Assembly: GCA_036833635.1 (NCBI GenBank)
Contig: DAITPJ010000001.1
Location: 21,251-85,250, forward strand
Length of the DNA stretch: 64,000 nucleotides
Direction: 5' to 3'
DNA from: Terrimesophilobacter sp036833635
GTDB lineage: Bacteria > Actinomycetota > Actinomycetes > Actinomycetales > Microbacteriaceae
In this document: in pieces, positions 1-6,467 of the stretch
Numbering within the stretch: the stretch's first letter is position 1
How the letters are laid out: every line of letters starts with the position of its first letter
Position numbers and translations under genes: made by a program
The notes under the pieces: generated by a model
What the model was told of the DNA's origin: nothing
The model's input: the letters and a program-made list of their open reading frames with translations, nothing else
Database searches by the model: none

Positions 1-71
1 GGCTGCCCGACACCATCGTCGACCTCACCGCGGCCCGCTACCGCGAGCTCATCGACCGCCTCACCGCCTGA
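1..71 (+). CDS. 3' end of an unidentified gene cut by the window edge
   Basis: The first 71 bases hold an open frame (in phase from base 3) that encodes 22 residues ending LIDRLTA and stops with TGA at 69-71. The codons are GC-rich at third positions, like neighbouring genes. The fragment is too short to assign a family. It matters mainly because the palindromic element at 74-182 starts two bases after its stop codon. Confidence 0.6.
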   Translation, partial: LPDTIVDLTAARYRELIDRLTA

Positions 72-73
72 TT

Positions 74-182
74 GCTTTCACCATTCAGGAGTTGGTGTGG
101 CCAAAGTTTCCCATGTTGCGATTGAACAGGAGACCCGCCCCAGCCGCCTCACCAGTCACAACACCTCCTGAATGATGAAAGC
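74..182. repeat. Palindromic intergenic element, copy 1
   Basis: A 109-bp imperfect palindrome. The left arm GCTTTCACCATTCAGGAG (74-91) pairs with CTCCTGAATGATGAAAGC (165-182). Inside, TGGTGTGG pairs with CACAACA-type sequence, extending the stem to roughly 27 bp with a few mismatches. Copies 2 and 3 (1147-1258 and 43932-44040) share the outer arm but not the interior. There is no run of T on either strand beyond the stem, so it is not a standard intrinsic terminator. It starts 2 bp after a stop codon. See findings. Confidence 0.8.
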
Positions 183-191
183 TGAAAGAGA

Positions 192-209
192 TACTTGAAA
201 GTTCAAGTA
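192..209. promoter_or_regulatory. Operator-like palindrome upstream of the VOC gene
   Basis: TACTTGAA-AG-TTCAAGTA is a perfect inverted repeat with 8-bp arms and a 2-bp spacer, 23 bp before the ATG at 233. The size and AT content fit a dimeric winged-helix repressor such as a MarR-family protein, which often controls ring-cleavage dioxygenase genes. No such regulator gene is visible beside it, so the partner is unknown. Confidence 0.55.
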
Positions 210-232
210 AATTGTGATGGACTAGAGGCATC

Positions 233-1141
233 ATGACCGAGCACACGAAGACCACTCAGAGCGCACGCCCCTCCCAGAACACCCAGGACATCCTCTCGGC
301 GGGCACCGGGATGGGCGCAGTCACGCTCAAGGTCGCCGATCTCGACCGGATGATCGGCTTCTATCGCGACGGCGTGGGCCTCGACCTCCTCGCGCAGGAC
401 GGCGACAGCGCCATACTCGGCCGCCCTGGTCGGCCGTCCCTCGTCCTCCAGGTCGCTCCAGAGCTCAAGCACGCCGGCGAGCACGAGGCCGGCCTCTTCC
501 ACACGGCGTTCCTCTTCGCCGAGAAGGCCGACCTGGCCGCGGCGGTCTACTCCGTCGCCCGCAAGCATCCGTCGAGCTTCACGGGAAGCTCCGACCACTT
601 CGTGAGCAACGCGTTCTACTTCGACGACCCGGAGGGCAACGGGGTCGAGCTCTACTGGGACACCGAGCGGGACCTCTGGGAGTGGGACCGCGGCTCGGTA
701 CGAATGGGCACCGTCTACCTCGACCCCAACCGCTTCCTGCAGGAGAACCTGACCGAGGTGGGCGCCGAAAAACCGGGCGACGGCGACGCCGGCGTCGGCC
801 ACGTACACCTCAAGGTCGGAGACATCTCCACGGCGAAGCGCTTCTACGTCGACACGCTCGGCTTCGAGACGACCTTCGAGTACGGCACGCAGGCGCTCTT
901 CGTGAGCGCGGGCGGCTATCACCACCACGTCGGCATGAACACCTGGCACAGCTCGGGCGCCGGCACCCGCACCCCGGCCCTCGGGCTCGGCCAGGTCTCG
1001 ATCGAGGTCCCGTCAGCGGATGACGTGGGTGCCCTGCGCGAGCGTCTCGCGAGCGCGAGCGTCCCGGTGGCCGACGACGGCAGCAGGCTCGTCTTCGACG
1101 ACCCGTGGGCGAACCTCGTCACGGTTCACACCCCCGCCTGA
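233..1141 (+). CDS. Two-domain VOC family protein, extradiol (catechol 2,3-) dioxygenase-like
   Basis: A 302-residue cytoplasmic protein with two vicinal-oxygen-chelate domains, at about residues 27-145 and 188-300. Domain 1 ends in DPEGNGVELYWD. Domain 2 opens with HVHLKVGD (His190/His192) and contains HHHVGMNTW near residues 230-237, as in CatE-type dioxygenases that bind one metal through His, His and Glu. The usual third ligand in the last DPxGN motif is replaced here (DPWANLVTV), so activity on a catechol is not certain. It is a stand-alone gene behind the TACTTGAA palindrome and sits between two copies of the intergenic palindromic element. Family assignment is firm; the substrate is unknown. 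Confidence 0.85.
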   Translation: MTEHTKTTQSARPSQNTQDILSAGTGMGAVTLKVADLDRMIGFYRDGVGLDLLAQDGDSAILGRPGRPSLVLQVAPELKHAGEHEAGLFHTAFLFAEKADLAAAVYSVARKHPSSFTGSSDHFVSNAFYFDDPEGNGVELYWDTERDLWEWDRGSVRMGTVYLDPNRFLQENLTEVGAEKPGDGDAGVGHVHLKVGDISTAKRFYVDTLGFETTFEYGTQALFVSAGGYHHHVGMNTWHSSGAGTRTPALGLGQVSIEVPSADDVGALRERLASASVPVADDGSRLVFDDPWANLVTVHTPA

Positions 1142-1146
1142 CCCCG

Positions 1147-1258
1147 ACTTTCATCATTCAGGAGGGTGTGGGGCTGAAGTGACGGGTGGTGTGTGTGATG
1201 TATCCGGTGGTGTACTCACCCGCCACTCGGGCCCCACAACCTCCTGAATAATGAAAGC
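1147..1258. repeat. Palindromic intergenic element, copy 2
   Basis: A 112-bp palindrome filling the gap between two convergent genes: it starts 5 bp after the VOC stop and ends directly against the stop codon of the Lrp gene. Outer arms are CTTTCATCATTCAGGAGG and CCTCCTGAATAATGAAAG. The interior differs from copies 1 and 3 but still pairs: GTGTGGGGC with GCCCCACAAC, then AGTGACGGGTG with CACCCGCCACT. The position could suit bidirectional termination, but there is no T-tract. Confidence 0.8.
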
Positions 1259-1696
1259 TCAGCGGAGGACGGAGCTCAGCAGCAGGCTCGTCTCGCTGTT
1301 GACGACGCCTTCGATCGACCGGATGCGACCCAGTACGCCGTCGAAGTGCGCGAGCGTCTCGGCGCCCAGCTCGGCGACGAGGTCCCACCCGCCGTTCGTC
1401 GTGTGCAGCGAGCGGATCTCGGGAAACCCCCTCAACTGGCGGATGACGTCGTCTGTCGTCCTGCCCTCGACCTCGATGAGCGTCATGGCGCGCACGGCGA
1501 GCGGGTCGAGTTCATCGCGCACCCGCACGGTGAAACCGACGATCGTACCCGACTCCACGAGCCGATCGATGCGGCTCGTGACGGTCGCGCGTGCGACACC
1601 GAGCCTGCGGGCCAGGGCCGCCACCGGCATCCTGCCGTCCTCGCGCAGGGCGGAGAGGAGGCGTCGGTCGGTGTCGTCCAGCGACGTCTTTGTCAT
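1259..1696 (-). CDS. Lrp/AsnC family transcriptional regulator
   Basis: A 145-residue protein of normal length for the family. An N-terminal winged helix-turn-helix (LDDTDRRLLSALREDGRM, then ALARRLGVARATVTSRIDRL, about residues 6-50) is followed by an RAM ligand-binding domain (about 65-140). It is transcribed divergently from the ocd-ctlX pair, and a perfect 14-bp palindrome overlaps its own start codon, so autoregulation and control of ornithine/citrulline catabolism are likely. The effector is inferred to be an amino acid of that pathway; the sequence does not show which. Confidence 0.9.
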   Translation of the reverse strand: MTKTSLDDTDRRLLSALREDGRMPVAALARRLGVARATVTSRIDRLVESGTIVGFTVRVRDELDPLAVRAMTLIEVEGRTTDDVIRQLRGFPEIRSLHTTNGGWDLVAELGAETLAHFDGVLGRIRSIEGVVNSETSLLLSSVLR

Positions 1697-1707
1697 AGTG
1701 CACTATG
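1694..1707. promoter_or_regulatory. Perfect palindrome over the Lrp start, probable Lrp operator
   Basis: CATAGTGCACTATG is a perfect 14-bp palindrome that includes the ATG of the lrp-type gene on the minus strand and lies about 105 bp upstream of ocd. This is the expected place for an Lrp/AsnC dimer to control the divergent pair. Binding is inferred from position and symmetry. Confidence 0.5.
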
Positions 1708-1812
1708 GTACCCAGCAGATTGCGCAGTTCGAAGTCATACTGTGAGCACACGCAGCCTTGTCGTCGCATATCGCCAAGTCGTACGGTGGAATGAGCAGCA
1801 AGGAGCACAACG

Positions 1813-2844
1813 ATGACCCGATTCGTCGACGTACACAACATGGTCCGGTGGATCGGACATCATGGGCCGATCAGCATCATGGAGGGGATGGTCGGTTACC
1901 TCGAGGACGATTTCCGCCGCTGGGAGCGCTTCGACAAGACCCCGAGGGTCGCGAGCCACACCCCGTTCGGCGTCATCGAGCTCATGCCCACGAGCGATAC
2001 AGAGACCTACGGGTTCAAGTACGTCAACGGCCACCCGTCGAACCCTGCGCGCGGCTTCCAGACCGTCACGGCCTTCGGGATGCTCGCCGACGTGCACAAC
2101 GGCTACCCGACCTTCCTCTCCGAGATGACCGTGCTCACCGCGCTCCGCACTGCCGCGACCTCCGCCATGGTCGCCAAGGCACTCGCCCGCCCCGACAGCA
2201 CGACGATGGCGCTCATCGGCACGGGCAGCCAGGCCGAATTCCAGTCGTGCGCCATCCGCTCGGTCACGGGCATCGAAACCCTGCGGGTCTGGGACACCGA
2301 TCCGGATGCCATGGCCAAGTTCGTGCGCAATCTCACCCCGCTCGGCTTCGACATCACGGTGGCAACCTCGGCAGCGGATGCCGTGGCCGGCGCCGACATC
2401 GTCACGACCTGCACGGCTGACAAGACGAATGCGACAGTGCTCACCCACGACATGGTCACGCCGGGGATGCACCTCAACGCGATCGGCGGCGACTGCCCTG
2501 GGAAGACCGAACTCGACCCGGCCATCCTCGACGCGGCTACGGTCTTCGTCGAGTACCCGCCGCAGACGAGGATCGAGGGCGAGATCCAGAACCGCCCGGC
2601 CGCCTTCCCGGTGACCGAGTTCTGGCAGGTGCTCACGGGCGCGGCGCCCGGCCGCACCTCGGAGAGCCAGATCACCGTCTTCGACTCCGTCGGCTTCGCG
2701 ATCGAGGACTTCTCCGCGCTGCGCTACGTGCGCGATTCCGTCGATGCGACCGATTTCTACGAGGACATCGACCTCGTCGCCAACCCGGACGACCCGAAGA
2801 ACCTCTTCGGCTTCGTCGGCGCGCTCTCCCCTGTCGGGGGGTAA
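1813..2844 (+). CDS. ocd: Ornithine cyclodeaminase family protein
   Basis: A 343-residue soluble enzyme of the ornithine cyclodeaminase/mu-crystallin family, expected to convert L-ornithine to L-proline and ammonia with bound NAD. Visible motifs are the Rossmann loop GTGSQAEF (about 136-143), NAIGGDCPGKTEL with the catalytic-type Asp near 227, and DSVGFAIEDFSALRYV near the C-terminus, a close match to the bacterial OCD signature. The ATG is preceded by AAGGAG at a good distance. ctlX follows after 1 bp, and an Lrp gene is divergent. Together these suggest a citrulline/ornithine-to-proline route. Confidence 0.9.
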   Translation: MTRFVDVHNMVRWIGHHGPISIMEGMVGYLEDDFRRWERFDKTPRVASHTPFGVIELMPTSDTETYGFKYVNGHPSNPARGFQTVTAFGMLADVHNGYPTFLSEMTVLTALRTAATSAMVAKALARPDSTTMALIGTGSQAEFQSCAIRSVTGIETLRVWDTDPDAMAKFVRNLTPLGFDITVATSAADAVAGADIVTTCTADKTNATVLTHDMVTPGMHLNAIGGDCPGKTELDPAILDAATVFVEYPPQTRIEGEIQNRPAAFPVTEFWQVLTGAAPGRTSESQITVFDSVGFAIEDFSALRYVRDSVDATDFYEDIDLVANPDDPKNLFGFVGALSPVGG

Positions 2845-2845
2845 C

Positions 2846-3778
2846 GTGTCAGCCCAGGCACCGTCCTCCGTCGTTCTCGTCCGTCCGCACCACTTCAACG
2901 TCAACCCGGTCACGGCTGTCGACAACGCGTTCCAGGCCGAGACCGCCCGGCCTGCGGAGGAACTCGCCCGCGACGCGTACCGTGAGGTGACCGCGCTTGC
3001 CGCGGCGCTTGAGGGCGAGGGCGTGCGGGTGCACCTTTTCGAGGACGAACTCGAGGAGCGCCCCGACAGCGTGTTCCCGAACAACTGGCTCTCGACCCAC
3101 ATCGGCGGCCACGTCGCGGTCTACCCGATGTTCGCGCCTAACCGGCGGCTCGAGCGGCGCCAGGACATCCTCGAAATGCTCAAGACGCACTACCGGGTGC
3201 AGGACATCATCGATTACTCGGGCCTCGAGCACGACGGCATCTTCCTCGAGGGAACCGGAGCGATGGTGCTCGACAATGACGAGCGCGTCGCCTACGTCGC
3301 GCGCTCGAACCGCGCAGACCCCATCGCGCTCGAGCGCTTCTGCACGAACTTCGGCTACGAGCCCATGGTGTTCGACGCCGCCGACCCGAGCGGCACCCCG
3401 ATCTACCACACGAACGTGCTCATGTGCATCGCGACGGACTTCGTGCTCGCGGGGACCTCGATGATGCAGCCGGATGCGCGCCGGGCCGAGATCGTCGAGC
3501 GGCTTTCCGCGGGCGGCCGCGAGTTCATCGACCTCGCCTTCGACCAGATCGCCGACTTCGCGGGCAACGCGATCGAGCTCACCGGCTCGAACGGCCGCAT
3601 CCTCGCGATCTCCCGCCGGGCGGCCGACAGCCTCCGGCCCGACCAGCTCGCGATCATCGAGCGCAGCTGCACCCTGCTGCCGGTCGACGTCCCGACGATC
3701 GAGCTCTCAGGCGGCTCCGTGCGATGCATGATCGCCGGCATCCACCTCACCCCGCGCCCGGTGGTCACCACGGCCTGA
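2846..3778 (+). CDS. ctlX: Citrulline utilization hydrolase CtlX-like (amidinotransferase fold)
   Basis: A 310-residue enzyme if translation starts at GTG 2846, one base after the ocd stop. It belongs to the guanidino-group-modifying superfamily (arginine deiminase, DDAH). Motifs that match the CtlX branch are VRPHHFNVNP and DNAFQ at the N-terminus, PDSVFPNNWLSTH, LEGTGAMVLD, IYHTNVLMC with the catalytic-type His, and GGSVRCMI with the nucleophile Cys near residue 294. CtlX hydrolyses citrulline to ornithine, CO2 and ammonia, so coupling to Ocd would give citrulline to proline. A plain arginine deiminase-like or DDAH activity is the alternative. An open frame extends upstream into ocd, but the GTG gives the conserved N-terminus. 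Confidence 0.8.
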   Translation: MSAQAPSSVVLVRPHHFNVNPVTAVDNAFQAETARPAEELARDAYREVTALAAALEGEGVRVHLFEDELEERPDSVFPNNWLSTHIGGHVAVYPMFAPNRRLERRQDILEMLKTHYRVQDIIDYSGLEHDGIFLEGTGAMVLDNDERVAYVARSNRADPIALERFCTNFGYEPMVFDAADPSGTPIYHTNVLMCIATDFVLAGTSMMQPDARRAEIVERLSAGGREFIDLAFDQIADFAGNAIELTGSNGRILAISRRAADSLRPDQLAIIERSCTLLPVDVPTIELSGGSVRCMIAGIHLTPRPVVTTA

Positions 3779-3799
3779 CCGCGAGTCCGCGACGCGTGG

Positions 3800-5329
3800 T
3801 CAGTCGGCGGCAGCCTCCGCCGACTCCTGGCCAGGCTCATCGCGCGAGGGCGCGACCGCGCTCTGGTTGGCGTACTGGGTCCAGGCGACCGTCTGCTGCG
3901 GCTTGGCGAAGAACGCCACGATGATCGCGCACACGAGGGCGATGCCCGCCGGAAGCAGGAGCGACTGCGCCATGGCATTGCTGAATCCCGTGTGCAGGAA
4001 CTCCGGCAGGGCCCCGGAGAACTCGGTCGCCCCGGATGCCGGCCCCGGCAGCTCCGCCGTCAGGCGCACCTGCATGAGGGCTCCGACGGCCGCGCTGCCG
4101 AGCACCGAGCCCACCTGCCTCGTCGTGTTGTAGACGCCGGACCCCGCCCCGGCCTTGCTCTGCGGAAGGTTGCGCGTCGCGGTCGTCGAGATCGGCGACC
4201 AGACGCAGGAGTTCGCGACGCCCATGAGCGCGCTCGGCGCGAGAAGCCAGATGATCTCCGCATCCGGGGTCATGAGCAGCGAATACCAGACGAGCGACGC
4301 GGAGAGGCACACTGCGCCCACGATCGCGATGTAGCGCGGGTTGACCCGGTCCACGAGTCGCCCGACCGGCTGCGCGAGCCCGGCGCTGATGACGGCCATA
4401 GGCACGAGCATGAGGGCCGATTCGGTCGGAGTGAGTCCGAGCACGAGCTGGAAATAGAAGACGAGCGGGAGAGACATGCTCGTGACGGTGAAGCCGACGG
4501 CCGACATTGCGCCGTTGGCGAGCGAGAAGTTGCGGTCCCGGAAGAGGCCGAGGGGCAGGAGCGGCTCGCCCTTCTTGTTGACTGCCTGCCAGACCACGAA
4601 GAGCGCGAGCACCACGACGCCGGCGGAGATGAGCCCCCACACCGAGATCGGTCCGACGATCTGACCCCAGTCGTAGGATTCCCCCTCCTGGAGCCCGAAG
4701 ACGAGCAGGAACATGCCCAGCGCGCTCAGCACGACGCCGGGAATGTCGAAGCGGTGCGCATGCGTCTCGAGCCGTGGCACGAGCCGGTACGCCATGACGA
4801 ACGCGACGACTCCGATCGGCACGTTGATGAAGAAGATCCACTCCCAGCCGAGACTGTCGACGAGCACACCGCCGAGCACGGGTCCGACGAGCGTCGCGAC
4901 GCCGGCCGTCGCGCCCCACAGGCCCATGGCCTGCCCACGCCGGTCGGGCGGGAAGATCCTGGTGATGACAGCCATCGTCTGGGGTGTCATGAGAGCGGCG
5001 CCGAGGCCCTGGAACACGCGGGCGAGGATGAGCTGGCTGATGTCGCCGGACAACCCGCACCACGCAGACGCGACTGTGAACACGACGAGGCCGGTGAGGT
5101 AGAGCCTCTTCGGCCCGAACCGGTCGCCGAGCCGGCCGGTGATCAGCAGCGGTACGGCGTAGGCGAGCAGGTACGCGCTCGTGACCCAGATGACCGAGTT
5201 GATGTCGGCGTGCAGCCCCTCCATGATCTTCGGGTTCGCGACCGAGACGATCGTCGTGTCGATGAGGATCATGAAGAAGCCGATGACGAGCGCCCAGAGG
5301 GCGGGCCATGGTCGGTAGGTGTTGTTCAT
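3800..5329 (-). CDS. MFS transporter, DHA2 (EmrB/QacA) drug:H+ antiporter family
   Basis: A 509-residue integral membrane protein with 14 predicted transmembrane helices, the size typical of DHA2 exporters. It contains the family signatures DTTIVSVANPKIMEGL in helix 1, GRLGDRFGPKRLY in loop 2-3, and GPVLGGVLVDSLGWEWIFFINVPIG in helix 5 (motif C region). The C-terminal tail is polar. It is a single gene, divergent from purS. A TAGATT hexamer sits 9 bp before the ATG, so the leader is very short. Substrate cannot be predicted. Confidence 0.88.
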   Translation of the reverse strand: MNNTYRPWPALWALVIGFFMILIDTTIVSVANPKIMEGLHADINSVIWVTSAYLLAYAVPLLITGRLGDRFGPKRLYLTGLVVFTVASAWCGLSGDISQLILARVFQGLGAALMTPQTMAVITRIFPPDRRGQAMGLWGATAGVATLVGPVLGGVLVDSLGWEWIFFINVPIGVVAFVMAYRLVPRLETHAHRFDIPGVVLSALGMFLLVFGLQEGESYDWGQIVGPISVWGLISAGVVVLALFVVWQAVNKKGEPLLPLGLFRDRNFSLANGAMSAVGFTVTSMSLPLVFYFQLVLGLTPTESALMLVPMAVISAGLAQPVGRLVDRVNPRYIAIVGAVCLSASLVWYSLLMTPDAEIIWLLAPSALMGVANSCVWSPISTTATRNLPQSKAGAGSGVYNTTRQVGSVLGSAAVGALMQVRLTAELPGPASGATEFSGALPEFLHTGFSNAMAQSLLLPAGIALVCAIIVAFFAKPQQTVAWTQYANQSAVAPSRDEPGQESAEAAAD

Positions 5330-5379
5330 CGCCGTGTGAATCTACGCCGACCAGACGACATCACCAAAATGCCCGCAGC

Positions 5380-5385
5380 TAGACT
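5380..5385 (+). promoter_or_regulatory. Likely -10 box of the purS promoter
   Basis: TAGACT lies 38 bp before the purS GTG and would give a leader of about 30 nt that contains the CAGGAG ribosome site (5411-5416). No clear -35 hexamer is seen. It is in the gap between the divergent MFS gene and purS. Confidence 0.35.
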
Positions 5386-5422
5386 GGGATATCCAGACCC
5401 CCCTTCGCATCAGGAGTCCCCC

Positions 5423-5731
5423 GTGCCGGTCATCGTCGTCGAGGTCATGCCCAAGGCCGAACTGCTCGACCCGGCAGGCAAGGCTGTCGCCGGTGCGCTC
5501 TCCCGGCTCGGAAACGACCGCCCTGGCTACACGAGGTTCGGCGGGGTACGCATCGGCAAACGCTTCGAACTCACGATCGACGGGCCGGCCGATGACGCTG
5601 CGCTCGCCGCGGCACGCGAGCTCGCCGAGTCGCTCCTGTCGAACTCGGTGATCGAGGATGTCGTGGGCGTCCGGTTCCTCGACATCGAGGTCGCCAGCAG
5701 CTCAGCCGGTGTCGCGGGGGAGACGCATTGA
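5423..5731 (+). CDS. purS: Phosphoribosylformylglycinamidine synthase subunit PurS
   Basis: A 102-residue protein starting at GTG 5423, with CAGGAG 6 bp upstream. The N-terminus PVIVVEVMPKAELLDPAGKAV is the standard PurS opening, followed by the conserved GNDRPGYTRFGGVRIGKRFEL. PurS bridges PurQ and PurL in the FGAM synthase complex (step 4 of de novo purine synthesis). The tail beyond DIEVAS is a short non-conserved extension. A long open frame continues upstream, antisense to the MFS gene, but it has no PurS homology. purQ and purL follow. Confidence 0.93.
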   Translation: MPVIVVEVMPKAELLDPAGKAVAGALSRLGNDRPGYTRFGGVRIGKRFELTIDGPADDAALAAARELAESLLSNSVIEDVVGVRFLDIEVASSSAGVAGETH

Positions 5732-5749
5732 AGAACATCGGCGAGATCA

Positions 5750-5765
5750 CTTCGACAAGCTCAGG
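5750..5765. repeat. Half-site of a REP-like element between purS and purQ
   Basis: CTTCGACAAGCTCAGG in the 43-bp purS-purQ gap resembles one arm of the short palindromic repeat seen as a full hairpin at 25598-25678 (arm GTCTCGACAAGCTCGACC). Only one arm is present here, so it may be a decayed copy. Confidence 0.45.
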
Positions 5766-5774
5766 GCGAGAATA

Positions 5775-6467
5775 GTGCGCATCGGCGTCATCACGTTCCC
5801 CGGCTCTCTCGACGACCGCGACGCGCAACGTGCCATCCGTCTTGCGGGCGCCGAGCCGGTCGCCCTGTGGCACGGCGACCACGACCTCCACGGCGTCGAC
5901 GCGCTCGTCCTCCCCGGCGGCTTCAGCTATGGCGATTACCTGCGCTGCGGAGCGATCGCGAGCCTCTCGCCCATCATGAGCGAGGTCATCGACGCGGCGA
6001 ACAAGGGCATGCCGGTGCTGGGCATCTGCAACGGCTTCCAGATGCTCGTCGAGGCGCACCTGCTCCCCGGCGGTCTCGTGCGCAACGACCATGGGTCGTT
6101 CATCTGCCGCGACCAGCGCCTGCGCGTCGAGAACACCGCCACGGCCTGGACGAATGGCTTCGAATCCGGCGCCGAGATCACCATCCCGCTCAAGAACGGC
6201 GAGGGCGGCTACCTCGCGGATGCGGAGACGATCGCGCGGCTCGAGGGCGAGGGCCGGGTCGCCTTCCGCTACCTCGAGGTCAACCCGAACGGCTCGCTCA
6301 ATCACATCGCCGGCATCGCGAACGAGCGCGGGAACGTCGTCGGGCTCATGCCGCATCCTGAACATGCGACCGAGGAGGGCTTCGGCCCCGACACGGATGC
6401 CGCCATGCGCAACGGGACCGATGGCCTCACCGTTTTCACGAGCGCGATCGGAGCCCTCGCGCTGTGA
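5775..6467 (+). CDS. purQ: Phosphoribosylformylglycinamidine synthase subunit PurQ (glutaminase)
   Basis: A 230-residue class I glutamine amidotransferase that supplies ammonia to PurL. The GTG at 5775 gives the canonical start MRIGVITFPGSLDDRDA; a longer in-frame reading upstream has no homology. The nucleophile Cys is in GICNGFQ (about residue 85), and the His/Glu pair is in MPHPEHATEE near the C-terminus. It overlaps purL by 4 bp (GTGA), indicating translational coupling. Confidence 0.95.
   Translation: MRIGVITFPGSLDDRDAQRAIRLAGAEPVALWHGDHDLHGVDALVLPGGFSYGDYLRCGAIASLSPIMSEVIDAANKGMPVLGICNGFQMLVEAHLLPGGLVRNDHGSFICRDQRLRVENTATAWTNGFESGAEITIPLKNGEGGYLADAETIARLEGEGRVAFRYLEVNPNGSLNHIAGIANERGNVVGLMPHPEHATEEGFGPDTDAAMRNGTDGLTVFTSAIGALAL

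Noticed and set aside
74..182. Reading the CTTTCAT...CAGGAG palindromes as ordinary intrinsic terminators
   Set aside because: No T-tract follows on either strand, and terminators do not share a 17-bp arm sequence at unrelated genes. Rho-dependent or structural 3'-end roles remain possible.
74..1258. Integron attC sites
   Set aside because: Position after stop codons and variable interior are similar, but the GTTRRRY/RYYYAAC core is absent and no integron integrase is in the window.
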